From NCBI GenBank assembly GCA_013396755.1, contig VWZF01002931.1:80429-144428 (forward strand): a stretch of DNA of 64,000 bases, written 5' to 3'. The stretch comes from Sclerurus mexicanus. Taxonomy: Eukaryota > Chordata > Aves > Passeriformes > Furnariidae. Shown piece after piece: positions 1 to 12,917 of the stretch. Made by a program: the position numbers and the translations under genes. Each line of letters opens with the position of its first letter. Positions within the stretch are counted from its first letter, which is position 1. The notes beneath the pieces are model-generated. The model searched no databases. It was not told the DNA's origin and saw only the letters and a program-made list of their open reading frames with translations.

Positions 1-64
1 TTTGCTGCATAACACAAAACATGGGCTTCAACTATGAACAGGAGCTCCAACCACATATAGGCTC

Positions 65-80
65 CACCTATATATAGGTG
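65..80. repeat. 16-bp perfect palindrome CACCTATATATAGGTG
   Basis: The 16 bases read identically on both strands, with a TATATA centre flanked by CACC and GGTG. It lies in intron 3. No function is implied. Confidence 0.6.
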
Positions 81-3000
81 CTCACTAATACGACATGGCA
101 TGCAACCTATGTGTCATTTCCCACTCGATTAGTCACATCCTCAGAAGAGCAGGTCCCACACACACAGTGCAACTCCTGCGCTCAGATCTTTAGACGGCAC
201 AAAACAAAAGACATCCTTAAAGGGCAGCTTTGAAAATCCATCCTCACAAAGATGCAAAAATGGAAAGATGACCCATGGCTGTGTATGCTGAAGACTACTA
301 AAAAATAGAGGAGCACAGCAAAACCTGTTGGTCTTTCCTGATTTTGAACAAGATTTCAGAAAAATTGTATTAGACCCCAGGAAGTTAATAACAGCTGAGA
401 TTTACTTCCTTTATTCATACGCATTGACTCAGTTCAAAATATGCTGTTCCTGCCCTGAAAAACAAGGCAGCTAATCTTCAAGCTGTATCTACTGTGGGAA
501 AAGGTGGTTTAAGTTACACATGGAAGCAATATGAGTCAATAGTTTGAAAATTCTCCTGGTAGCCAGCCAGGTTAATGGCCAAGCAGGTTAGAATATCATG
601 CTAAAAAAATGTGGTGAGTTAACTAGAACATATGTAATCTCTGCAACACAGAAAATAAATAGATAACTTTTTTTTTAAAAAAAAAAATCAGGCTTAAGCA
701 CGTACATAACTATTCTTTGGACCCAAAGCAAATGAAGAATTCTCATTGGCTCATTTCTCTCCCCCTCATTGTGTCAGTTGAAACAATAAAATAAAAGGTA
801 TACACCACATAAGTTCCATTTCGTTTCTTAATATGTATTTTAAATATTCTCCTGCTATTCAGCTCTAACCTCTGGAATGACCCAAGTCCACCAGGTTTTT
901 CTGGCTAAATGTACTGCTGTGCACTTATGCAAAAGTTGAACTGAGTGAACACATATACCAGTGAACAACTGGTATGCATACATAAGCATCCAGAAGCACA
1001 TCACAAAATAATTGGTTTGTGGGTGCAGAGCAGCATGCAAGTGTATTCAGGTGTTACTTTATTCAAAAAGCAAGTGAACACATTCAAACTTACAGAAGAA
1101 TGTGTGCTTGACCTGAACTTTAAAAAAAAATAATAAATGCTCTGGTAGCCTGCAGTGAAACCTTGCTCATGAATTTCTAAAGCTTATTTACAAAACCCTA
1201 CCAGTGAAACCTTTAGGTAGTATCCTAACCTCACATAATCAATATCTGAGAAAGCTCTATTGATTTAGTGGAATTTTGCCTTCTAGGGAAGAAAAACCCA
1301 GTCATTGGCTAACACCTTTTACAGTAATCTGCCCCGATGATAAAGAAAACACTGCCTGAAACGTGACACAATGAAGTTGCTGCCTATCTATAGGTCATCA
1401 GTACAACAGCTTTTATTTCTGCAAAAAGATTGTTGAAACACCTACATTAGTGCTCACCGCCAGCAGAAAACAGAAAAACTCAGGTTGGTTCCATCTCCCA
1501 AAGAGCTCTGAGTGACAGTGTTTCCACAGGAATAACTGAAAGCAGTCACCCCACACATCAGTAAATCATGCAATAAAACCATGGCCCAGGAAGTTGCAGC
1601 ATCCCAGTGAACGCAACACTGCAAAAGTGAATGCGGCTCTGATAACAACAGGAGGTTGCCAGAGAAGTATGTGAATCAGTGCCCTGTTGGGTGGGTAAAA
1701 TAGATCCATTTCATGAAATGAATAATTATTCTTTGTAAAAGCTTCAAAAACAGCTGAAGATATCAAGTGCAAAAGCAGCTGCCAAAGATAAAACAGGGAA
1801 CCAGTAAACATCTCACTGCACAGGAATCTGACATCTTCCGACACTGAGATTTCTGCCAAATTCTTGTTGAGATTTTCAGCTGTATAAGAGCCTCTACACA
1901 AATGCTTCTTTTAAACACATTTGGAGACTTCGGGATTGTACTGACATCCAGTTGCAGCTCCTTTAGCGTTACACCCTGCCAGCAAGGCAAAAAAAAAACA
2001 TTAAAGGTATTCAGCTGCCCGAAAAAGGGTAAGTTTAGAACTAGTTTTCAAGGTTTGTGCCTCAGCTATAAGAGAAGGGAAAAGGTTTGCTCCAGCCTGC
2101 AGTATAAACTTCAAAATTCAGTAAATTTAAGACTGAGAGTGCTATTAAACCCAAGATTTCCACTGTCTATTGAATTCTCAAACTTTCCATCAAAACCCAC
2201 AAATCTGTTTGCTCACATGCTGCTGCTATTGGCTTGACCCTCTTTCTGATACTGTAGACAAATTTCAGATATCTATCCGGGACTTCTAAATAGTAGACCG
2301 ATGAGCCTCAGTTTCCTTTTCAAAACACAGAATGGAAAAGAGAGAATGAATCACCTGCGAAAGTCATGCACAACAGAGGAATCCTGAGTCATGCTGTGGA
2401 AATGCCCATTTTTTTCTCACTGATTACACAGGAATTCTACAGCAACCTTCACTCTCCTCATCAGGAAAATCTACATGACTGAAGCAGGATCAGTCTGTGT
2501 CATGAAGACTTTAAGTAGTATATTCCCTAGCAGTCTGTATTTCCCTAAGGAGAAATTACTAGTCACTGCTACTGCATCACACAGAAGACAAAGAGAATAC
2601 TAGCCCCAATCTAGGTAGCATCTGTCAAATACAGTGCCTTAAACTACACTGGGAGACAAGTCAGGAGCAGCATACCAATCTGTGAGGTACACCATAATAT
2701 TCACCACGCGCTCCTTAATGAATGGGCAACCTCATTCCGCAATGACACACATTGCTTCTGCACCTTAAGGGGAAAAGAGGCAGTCAAGCAGTTTGCAAAC
2801 TCTAAATGACAAAGGTAGTGAGCAGCACAGTTCATAGGCTAGAGGAGGAACTATCCTTTTCATCTTCATTTGAGGAGGTGCATAAAGGTTGACGGGCCCT
2901 TTTGTGATTCAAGCAGGTAGGGATGACAAGTGTTTTCCCTTTTTCCACTTTTCTCGTCCTTTCTCCTATAAATTGAAATACTGAAGAGAACGTATAATTT

Positions 3001-4391
3001 TTTCTTAGGGAAAGCAAAATTAATCCACCTGAGTAACTATCTCTATAGCTATTATACTAAAATTTCACAGAAGAGGAAGAGAACAGACATTGTGTATTCA
3101 TTGTATGTTTCAGAATAACTCCCAAGCTCCTCACTATTAGCCACAAGTGAGAAACTAGAAACAGATTATTTGCTGAAATAACATTCCTTTCCTCTGCCTA
3201 AAAATTTGACAAATTGATTCATAAAGATGCACATTGCCTTCTCCCAAATAAAGATTTGCTTAATAAGACCCTAATGTAAACAGATCAGAGTCAAGCTTTC
3301 AAAAGCTGGGCAAGGCAATCCCAAGTGAAGTGGATGATGGGCTGTTCTTCTCTCATAAGTAAACTTTGAAACTTTCTCATTTATGCAAATGTTCTTTCTA
3401 TTTAATAGGCAACAAGAGTTTACTTTGTTTCTTTCTTCTCCTCAATTACCAAGCAAAAGTAAGCAGTTCTAGTACCAGCATGATACTAGAATTCCATGGG
3501 CTTGTTTATTTTCATACAAGTGTATTAAAATAGGGTCTATTTTTAGGTTAACAAATTACTTCTTGCATTTCTTCGATGCTGCTAAAAACCAAGTCCTCTG
3601 CTCTGTGCAACCTATCAGTTCAGAGGGATGCCTGTATATATAACATTTCTACTTATGCCATGTAACAACACACTGATGAAACTGAACTGCATTCACTTAA
3701 CAAGCGCTTCCAGACCCTAAATATTCCTACCTGTGGCCAATTCCAATGGGAGATGCTACTAACACCACCCAACAGCTCAAAATCAAAGCGTTTGATTCCA
3801 CTGGAAACACTGAAAAGACAATGTAACTGATATCCTGAAATGCTGCCAGTTTTCCAGCACATCGCAGCATTACCATTTGAAACCAGTATTTTCCTTACAA
3901 ATGTTTAAAGTGTTGTAACTGCTGCATAGCAAAGCCAAGGAACCACATTCCTCCTGCCTCTGCTGCTGTTTCAGATTTTTAAGGTACAGGATAACCTCAA
4001 CTACTGTAATCTCTTCTCAGTGTTCTTCCTGATGTCAGTAGTGAAAAAGAGATGATATTTTTCAAAAAGCATTAAAGTTTATTCTTGGTGTATGCACACT
4101 AGGAAATAAAGACATACTTCACCCCCAAAATTATTGACAGTTGATTTAGTCAAAATTATCTTTTCTCTTCATGCAATGCAGTGTCATGAAGTCTAAATGA
4201 AAGGAGCAATTCTGCCTTACAAGAAACAAACAAAAATATCCCTCTATTTGCTTTTAGTTGTATTTGTCTGGTTTAAGGAGACAACTACACTAACAAACTT
4301 CTGGAAACAATCCATCAAAACTGATTCTATTGAGAGTCATTCCAACAGCCACCACAGCCGGGGCTGTTTCACTAGTTCAGTTTACACAAGC

Positions 4392-4434
4392 CTCCCAGTT
4401 GGTGGCTGGGAGCCCCTGCCCATCATGGTGATGG
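4392..4434. repeat. Two consecutive short hairpins
   Basis: The first has arms CTCCCAG (4392-4398) and CTGGGAG (4406-4412) with a 7-nt loop. The second has arms CCATCA (4420-4425) and TGATGG (4429-4434) with a 3-nt loop. Both are perfect and sit in a local GC-rich patch of intron 3. Confidence 0.55.
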
Positions 4435-4941
4435 CAGCACACTCCCATCTGCCAGGAAAGGTTAGACTTGAATTTCAAGTCTACAGAATATTATTTTATT
4501 ATCATTCCATTTCTAAACAAAAATGAAGTCCATTTTCTGTTTGTCATTTTGTATCTCTGCATCCTGTCTTAAGCCTGACACAGTCCTTGACAGTAAATAA
4601 CTAGGTAAAGGTTTCTTGTAGAGTTTACAAGGGTAAGTAGATCTAGCAAGGCCATGTTGTTAAATACTTCTGACAAATCCTCCAGCTGAGTAAGCAGAAG
4701 CTTCCTATCCCCAGGCTCATCCTCTTGCCTTAAGACACTCTGCAGTTCAAAGAAAGATGTAATTTTCCACTTCAATCCAAAAAGTAGGCAAGTTGCAGTT
4801 TTCATTAGGTTGTTCTGCCAATTATAGCAAGATGTAAAATCACTTCTCAGCACTATTTAAGATAACTGGCTACTTGCGCAAAACATAAGGGGACACGATC
4901 AGATCACACAAGCAAACTTTCAACAGATTTTCCATAAGTGT

Positions 4942-4958
4942 ACACACACACACACACA
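4942..4958. repeat. (AC)n microsatellite, about 8 units
   Basis: Uninterrupted AC dinucleotides follow GTGT. This is a short simple repeat in intron 3. Confidence 0.85.
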
Positions 4959-5587
4959 AAGGAGGTACTGCTAACAATGCAGCTAGGAATATGCAACCGT
5001 GTATGTGTGGCACTGGGAAATCTAACAGGAGAAAGCCAACAACCACCAAGAACAGGATTTAAACAGAAGAGAACTGATGATCTAGGTTACCACAGTGATC
5101 CACCTGACACAAGTGCTTGTCCCCAAGCACTCGCCAAGTGGTGAGAACATCTTCCTCACAGGCTGAGAGAAAAAATCCCAAAACAGTAAGTGTGGTTCAT
5201 CCTAGAATGCAGCTCTACACACAAAGTAAGCTCTTCAATGATGAAAGCAGAAGCCCAGATTTCTAGTGTCAGCACCATTTCAACTGCTAGGTATCACAAA
5301 ATAAATACGTAGGTCACTTAAATGATTTTTGTTTCCTTTCAGGAAAGTAGAAGACTCAATCTCCTGCAACAGAAGTTGGTACGACTTTCAAAGCAAGTTT
5401 CAAAATGCTTAACACATTTCCTGTTCTTTAAGGATCATAAAATGTCTCAAGTATTAGCTTCAGTACCATGGACCTTCAGGTCCTCTTTCTGGAATTAAGG
5501 TTCAATCTTAACTGCCGATGTAATCAAGACACATTTTTAACACAGTGGTTTGCAGCAGTGTCCTCATCATAAACAGTCACTTCCTCT

Positions 5588-5641
5588 AGTGACCAGGAAT
5601 AGGACATGAGGAAATGGGATGAAGCTGCTGTAGGGGAAATA
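5588..5641 (+). mobile_element. Older CR1 LINE, 5' piece (split by a later CR1)
   Basis: The sequence carries the CR1 3'-region hallmark of a 'GACATGAGGAAATGGGATGA' phrase followed by an AGCTGC...AGGGGAAAT segment. The consensus I remember continues with a GTTCAGATT...ATTAGGAAA segment. Here that continuation is missing and appears instead at 5963. CR1 is the dominant avian LINE and is usually 5'-truncated. The two flanks are consistent with one element opened by the insertion at 5642-5962. Confidence 0.65.
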
Positions 5642-5962
5642 CTTAAACAGCGATTATAAAACAGGGACAAAGCAGGGCCTGTTGTGATAAGACAAGGGGT
5701 AATAATTTTAAACTAAAAGAGGGCAAATTTAGTCTAGATACAAAGAAAAAATTATTTACAGGGAGGGTGGTGAAGTCCTGGAATAGGGCCCAGAGAGGTG
5801 GTGGATAGTCCATCTCTGGAAACATTCAAGATCAGATTGGATGGGGAGCTCTGGGCACTCTGATCTAGCTGAAGAGGTCCCTACTCATTGCACAGGGGTT
5901 GGACTAGGTGACCTTTAAAGGTCACTTCCAACTCAAATTATTCAATGATTCCTCTGTGATTC
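5642..5962 (+). mobile_element. Younger CR1 LINE 3' fragment inserted in an older CR1
   Basis: This is a 5'-truncated CR1 3' end in plus orientation. Recognisable parts in order: GCAGGGCCTGTTGTGATAAG, GACAAGGGGTAATAATTTTA, an AAACTAAAAGAGGGCAAATT segment, GGGAGGGTGGTGAAGTCCTG, CCCAGAGAGGTGGTGGATAG, a GATCTAGCTGAAG segment, GGTTGGACTAGGTGACCTTT, and a terminal TTATTCAATGATTCC resembling the CR1 octamer tail. Divergence from the remembered consensus is moderate. It is antisense to PTPN14. Confidence 0.85.
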
Positions 5963-6196
5963 CAAGTTCAGATTCGACATTAGGAAAGGGTTCTTCACTC
6001 AGAGAGTTGGCCACTGGAAAAGGCTCCTCAGGGAGGTGACTACGACACCAAGCCTGTGAGAATTCAAGGAGCATCTGAATGATGCTTTAAATCATATGAT
6101 TTAGTTTTAGGTAGACGTGCCAGGAGCAGGGAGATGGAATCAGTGATTGTTATGGGCCCTTTCCAACTTGAAAAATTATGTGATGCAATGAATCCT
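5963..6196 (+). mobile_element. Older CR1 LINE, 3' piece
   Basis: This continues the interrupted element at 5588-5641: GTTCAGATTCGACATTAGGA, then GGGTTCTTCACTCAGAGAGT, GGCTCCTCAGGGAGGTGACT, a CACCAAGCCTG segment, GAATTCAAGGAGCATCTGAA, and a 3' end GGCCCTTTCCAACTTG followed by a decayed ATTCTATGA-like tail. It belongs to a different CR1 subfamily type from the inserted element and is more diverged, in line with being the older host. Confidence 0.75.
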
Positions 6197-7845
6197 CCTC
6201 TGTCCTGCTGCATATATCTGCATTTTCTATCCATCTGGCTCCTGCACTTTTGAAATGGATGCACAATTAATGTACCATCACCTTTGAAGTTTGACATGGC
6301 ACACATCAATCCCTCTCAAAGCCATACTGTTATTGAAGAATGATACTCCTTTGTTTGGTAAAACTAGGTATTCTTTTTCCTTCTGGTTTTTGAAAGCTAT
6401 AGAGTATTTGGAGTCATACCTCTCATGCCTTTGTTTTCTTGCTCTTTACTAATCCAGTTTGTGTTTTGTTTAGAACATCTGAAAAAATCCCAGACAATTT
6501 CATACCATCACCTCATTTCAGGACCTGCAAAGTTTAGGAAAAAGCCTACATAATAAAAATCACAAGCATGGACAATAGAATTTCTATATCAATCTACCCA
6601 GCTGCAGAACTTTTTTTAGAAGAATTTGAATCATTTACGGTTTTCAACCATCATAAAAGACATCCACATTTCTTATCCTCCAGAAGGAGCCAGCAAGAAC
6701 TGCTCAGCTTCCACTGCAAGCTCAGGCCACCCAACCAGCATACAGGTTCAGCAAGTGTCTCCAACAGCACACATGCTCAGGTGAACAAGGAAGGAAAACA
6801 CAAAGTGTTTTTCCAAGTGCAAATGACTCCACTAGAATGATTGGCATGGACATGGAAGGATTCAACCTGGACTACCTAAGGCCAGAGAGGAAGTTCCCCC
6901 ACTGTGTGTAAGTGGTGTATTGTTACTATATGATTAGAAGAAAAACTCAAAATGTAACCTTTGCTGTCATTTAAAAGGGCCCAACAAAAGAGTCTAGAGT
7001 AATCCAAAAGTATATTCTGCTAAAATTTTATATAGAAATGGCTCCCATCAGGAAAGCGATATGTTAGAATACGTGACTATGCCCCAGAACATAAAATTAG
7101 TATTATTTCCTTATGATCAGATATAAATGTGAATCTGCCTAATGCCAAGACTTTAGTGTTACAACATTTCTAACCATCACAGCCACTGCCTTCAGAATAC
7201 ACTAAAGCAAGAATGCAGGCTGAAGTATCCTACACTGTATTTATAGTTATGCAACACTGTTTTTTAGAGTTGCTACATATGTACTGCCCAACCACACACA
7301 TGAAAACACATTCACTTTCTGGTCTAAAAGCACAGTATAATGTAATAGATTAGATCTAAGCGTCAACAGTTTCTTAAAATATCTGGCACAAAGAGCAACA
7401 CACAGAGAACAAGCTCCCCATTCACTGAAGAAAGTCAGCTGGAGAAGGGTTTGCCCTCCTCAGCAAATATTTTATAAACAGGGAATTAATGCTGAATCTT
7501 AGGTCTGCCTTGAAGGACTTTTTACTTTTAAGTCTAAGTTTAAACATCCACTAAAATACACATTCAAAAAGAACCAACTCAAGAATATTACTGAAAAGCA
7601 AAACAACACTGCAACAATAGGAACACAAGAAGACCTAAGCAAATACTGCACATTATTTGTTGTTGCTGTCCTCTAAAAACAACATGAAAGCTAATTAAGT
7701 ATCAGCTTCTTTACAAGGCAGGTACAAGCATAATGTGCGTGTTTTATGCTGTAGTAGCCACTAATATTAAAAAAGTCTAATAATTAAATCAAAACAATAA
7801 AACCATCAAAGGACACCAAAATGCAAATACCCCAGACTGTCTAAG

Positions 7846-7863
7846 CCTGGGTGGCCACCCAGG
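7846..7863. repeat. 18-bp perfect palindrome
   Basis: CCTGGGTGGCCACCCAGG is identical on both strands. With one bulged base it extends outward through AGC and GCT (7844-7866). It lies in AT-rich intron 3. Confidence 0.6.
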
Positions 7864-9025
7864 GCTCTTACAACTCATCCAGCATGCATGCAGTTCCAGA
7901 ACCGCTTCCTTGCCTGGGCTACATGAGCCCAAATTCCTGCTGCTGGAAAGCAGGGGAAAGAAAAAAAAAAAATAAGAAGGAAAAAAAGGCCTACATTACT
8001 AAGTTACTTCAGGACCCATTCACAACCTTGTCCAACAGAAGGGAGCTGGGATCCCTAGGGACTCAGCACTCCCCAGGGGTTTGTCACTGCCTCCACCTAG
8101 CAATGAATCCCAAAGTTTGCCTTCCACCCAGCCTTGGGAGATAGGGTGCAGTTCCAGTCTCGAGATGATCAGCACTGAGACCATGAACAGGACTGGGACC
8201 TGTAGGGTCAGACAAGCTGGCAACAGCCATCTAAAACCAAAATAGGATTCTGTTCCAGCAAAAATTTCTTTGCCTCACTTTGATTTATAAAATTTCAGCT
8301 CCAGAGTTCCTACTGCTTCCTCTGGGAGATCGCACCATGACATCTCATAAATACTCTTGTGAATAAGACATTTACTAACTCTTCTTCTGCTGTGTTTCAT
8401 GACACAGAAGCTACCCATAGCACTCCATATTACTTCATTTAACAAGGAGAGACTTAGTACCACCACATATAGGTCAGTTGGCATCCCCATGCCATTTCAC
8501 AGTTGTTCCCCAACATTCCTCTGTAAAAAATTACCCAGTAATTTGACTCTCCAAATCATTTAGCAGAGAACAAAAGGTTGACAGGATTCACAGGATTAAA
8601 TTATTTTCCATTTCTAAGCTCTGCCATTCTTACACAACATCCTGTCCTTTTCTGTTCACTTGATACAGCTTCCATGTATAGCAGTGCACTTAATTCATGT
8701 GAAACATTTAAAATTACAGTCCGTTGATCTAAAGCTCTCTAAAAAAAAAAGAAATATGATACATATAAAAATACATATAATGATAAAGTTAGAAATATTC
8801 TGTTAGATGAAAGAAGCTACACTGGTTTACAGAAGCATCCAACCTAATTCAAGAAAGAGACTAAGAGAAATGACAGAAACTTTTTAACTGGAAATAGCTA
8901 AAAACATGGGACCCTTCTGGTCATTAATTCATATCTGTGTTGAAGAGAACAGTCTTACTTCTTAATGAAGAGGTGCATCATCTTTCCAGCTGGCCAAGCC
9001 ACACAGCTCTTTGTGGTGCCCAGAG

Positions 9026-9046
9026 AGGGCTGTGTGTCACAGCCCT
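9026..9046. repeat. Hairpin with 9-bp perfect arms and 3-nt loop
   Basis: Arms AGGGCTGTG (9026-9034) and CACAGCCCT (9038-9046) flank TGT. It lies in a GC-richer patch, about 8980-9140, of intron 3. No RNA family was recognised. Confidence 0.6.
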
Positions 9047-11604
9047 TCCTGCATGGTGCAAGCAGAGCTGCTCCATGAGCACAGCACAGCTGATGGGCAT
9101 GTGCACCACAGTCACACTTCCCAGAAAAGAGGGCAGTGATAAAGTGGTCATGATCATTTTTCTGGAAACTACATAGCGTGCCCCCAGTTACCATCTTTCC
9201 AAGACAGCAGGCATGTTGTTAGAACGTGCTGGTATAAGTACACCATAAACACAAACTGACAAAGGTTCTTGGGAAGAGACAAATTTGGACAAGGCAGCAA
9301 AAGCTTCTGCTACCTGAAAACCAAACTTCTTTCTACCCTATTACACCAGTAACACTGAATTGTTAAATCCTGACTGAAATCTCCAGGTCTGAGAGACCAA
9401 ACTAGAATGTTTTGTTTCAAACACTCTACCTTCCCATTTGCCACGTATCACTCAGTTCTCGTTCATTTACCAATCCATTCAACTAAACCACGCATCTCTC
9501 TTCTCCCATCCTGCGTGTTATTTCTCTGTATTTTCACAGAACTACTTTTAAGTGTTGCTGAATTTTTGAGAACCACTGGCATTAAAAAAAAAAAAAATCC
9601 TGTGGGTCTATCAGTGGTGTAGTAACAAGTATGACCACAAAACCAGTCAGAGTCCTTCACAGGCAAACACAGCCAAGGATGTCTGGAACAAAGCTGGTAG
9701 TACACATTGTGCCATTTTTTTCCAATGCACCAACACAGGATGATATACAAAATAATTATTTTGGACAATGAAGCCAATCGACTACCAAGAACTCAAAGGT
9801 ACACACAGAGACTTCTCAGACAGCCACAAGCTGCAGGTGTGATCAACCATGAAAAGCAAAGCAGTCTCATGTACCTTTACAACCTTGACAGTCAAAAGAG
9901 TTCCACATCACTGAGCTTGCCACAAAACCAGGCTGGCACAGGAGGATAGATATATTATATCCAGCCTTACCAAAGAAATTAAAAGCACAATGTAAGGTGC
10001 ATCGACGACTAGAAAAGACAGCAGTGACTGGTAGAAAACTGCAGCTGATTGTACTTGTATGAAAAGCTAGCAACACTGCTGGATGTGAAACTTTAGCTTG
10101 TTCAAGGAAAAAAAAAAAAAGGAAAGCACAGCAGACTAAAAGCAAAGATAAACTCAAGTAGGCAAGATATTTAACAAGGACTTTTTTGAGGGGAAGGAAA
10201 AAAATCCAGGATTTGTTAAAATAGATTGTCAAAACATTTTCCCCTGTAAATATGAAATGGTCAAACACTATTTTTTTCCCACCTCTACTTCATCCTCATG
10301 TGATTTAAAAATTCATACACAGTCCTAAGAGTCTGTAGCTCTGTATGTTTTAGAAGAATGTCTGCTTAAAAAGCCTTCACCTAACACTTGTAGAAAAATA
10401 AAGAAAGGGAAAGGCATGGAATTGTGAAGAAGAAATGTTTCCTTAAAAGACAGAAAAAAATTAGCTACAAGAAATGGCAAAGAAAAGGGTATGGAAGCAA
10501 AGTGTCAGAGAAAATAAATGTTTGCTTAGGTATAGGAAGATAAGTTTGAGGCTAATTTTTCACAAGCCCTCCAGAAAAGAGGCTTGGGAGCCACATGCTC
10601 TAATTTTCCACCTGCGAACACATTCAGTCCCATACTTTGCAGGTGCAGCCATCCCATTCCAAACACAGTTTTCTTTCACAGGAAAGCTGTACAGCACATT
10701 CTTCTGGGAAAATGCAGAACTGGCAGCTGCACTTGGGGCAAAAGCCCAGTGTAGCACAGTGCAGATGCTGGAATATGTCTCCCTACAGAGCTGCGTATAC
10801 CAGACCTACCGTGCACAGCACCACGGGGACCCAGCCCCCAGGTGGCACCCAGGCTAGGAACTGCTCTCATTTCACAGGGTTATGTCCCAGTCTGCAACAG
10901 CACAAACCGGATATAAAACCACTGGATATTACTGAGCACAAAGCACATAGTAAGATACTGAAAACTTCTTCCAGGAAACTAAAAACAGAGCAAAGAACAC
11001 CTTCTTTCCTTCACAGGAGGCACAGCAGCACCATGTGCTAAGACAGAGATACTGTGGGGAGCAAAATGTGACTTCAGTTTTCCCTCAGAATTCTGGGAAG
11101 GGGGTGGAGGGGAAGAAAAAGGGCCCAGATTGTCTGATACTTGTGCAGAAAGCAGCATCGCACCCACATTTTCAAAAAGCCACAAGAGTGTGTGGGTTCT
11201 CTGTTTTTGGAACAAGAGCACAGTGAAAGCAAGCTTGTTTACTTTAGACACTGTACAAAGACTTTTTATTTTTTTTTTAAATAAATGGTTGAAAGGATGC
11301 CTCCTCTCTGAGGAGTTAACAGAAAACAAAAGGCAGATTTATATGTCTAATCTATGCAAATATCTACTCTACAGGGCATCACAAAGACTGGTTTATATCA
11401 GACAGTATGCAGATCCCAGGTGCTTGAAATATGCCAAAAGCATGCACAGCATCTCCACCTGCAATGGCTGCGCACTGCGAACAGCTGGACGACTAGAAAG
11501 AGATTGTCTAAGTAGCCTTCCATGAAAGATGCCTTTTGCGAACGTGCCAATCCCCATACTCCCACCCAAATTACTCCTCATGTAGCTGCCACTGAGTCTG
11601 AAGA

Positions 11605-11685
11605 GGTAAATTTTTGGGTTTTTTTGTTGGTTCTTCCTTTTGGTTTGTTTTCGTTGTTTTTTGTTTGTTTGTTTTGGTTTATCAC
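11605..11685 (+). repeat. T/G-rich low-complexity tract (TTTG-like)
   Basis: The plus strand consists largely of GTTT/TTTG units with T runs. On the PTPN14 transcript strand it reads as A/C-rich. Confidence 0.75.
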
Positions 11686-12710
11686 CAATTCTAGAAATTT
11701 TCAAATTCTAGCAATAACAACGTGGTGAAACTCCTACTGGCACCTTAAGAAATAATCATGAGGCTTTAACTATTCTGTGGAAATGGAAAACATCTGTGGG
11801 ACTGGGTGCCAGTAGAATGCCATGACCAGTGGTAGGGGAGATGATGGACTCACTTAGATCTCCTCCTTAGAGGAGGGGACAGGATTAAGATGACTGAATA
11901 TATACAGATGGGAGCCTCAACTCAAGTGACAAGAAACAGAGTGGAAAGAGTAGGGATATAAGATGTCTAGAGGGTAGGAAACAGATTTCCTAGGAGAAGC
12001 TCTAATGCCAAGAGTACAATGCTGTTCCACTGAAAGTAAACCAGAGTAATAATACTTATGTCATGGCCATTACCAGAAAGAAAAGACAGGTACTCTGTAA
12101 CCCTGCTTTCTGTAAGTTTTCCTAGGACATCCTCAGGAAGCTTCTGCCACAGGTCAAGAAACATGGATCACCATTCACACTCAGAACCATGAACAAAACA
12201 AAGCTGACAATGTCCTGCTGGTGCTTCTTACCCTGTCCCAATGATTCACTTTGTCCAAAGAGGGAGAACACTCACACCACTAATGTTTGCATCTTTAAGC
12301 AAGAGTCAGTTTTATAAGAAAAGAAGGGAAGAACTGCAAACCAGAGTCAGATCTGACCTACTAAAATTAAATAAACAGGTTCCTTTGCCTGTTCTTTTCT
12401 TCTAGGCCTCAGAGGTTGGTTTCAAAGAGCTTAACAGCTGAACAAACTGCTCTGACAGTCTTGCCTTTTCATTTTCTTTCCCAAGGATCCTACAGGCCCT
12501 TCTTCCTCATGTTATCAGAAATACCTCTTACAAATTATCTACAGCTACCCCACATTAAGACATGGCAGTACTTGTGTTTATATGACAGGTGTCTGCAGCT
12601 CTACAGGTCCTCAATAACCAGTTACATGGCCAGCCCAGGTAACCCATTCACCTTCTCAGCCACTCAGCACCCATCCACAATATGAGGTCATTTGGACACA
12701 AACTAAAACA

Positions 12711-12917
12711 CAAGAAATTCTTTCTAAGCATAAAACCCCTTTTTTATTGCAAGGGTGACTGAACAATGGAACAGATTTTCCAGAGAGTGTGTGGAGTCTC
12801 TCCCTCCATGAATATATTCAATACTCAATGGGACAGAGTCCTAGTGCAATCTCATTCGGTTAACCTTGCTCTAAGCAATCTTCAGAGGTACCTTCCAACC
12901 TCAACCATCCTGTCAGA
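12711..12917 (+). mobile_element. CR1 LINE 3' fragment (old)
   Basis: Plus-orientation matches to a CR1 3' region: ...GGGTGACTGAACAATGGAAC, CCAGAGAGTGTGTGGAGTCT, a CCTCCATGAATATATTCAAT segment, GGGACAGAGTCCTAGTGCAA, then CAGAGGTACCTTCCAACCTC and a decayed tail (ACCATCCTGTCAG). Several small deletions and substitutions suggest an old copy. Confidence 0.75.
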
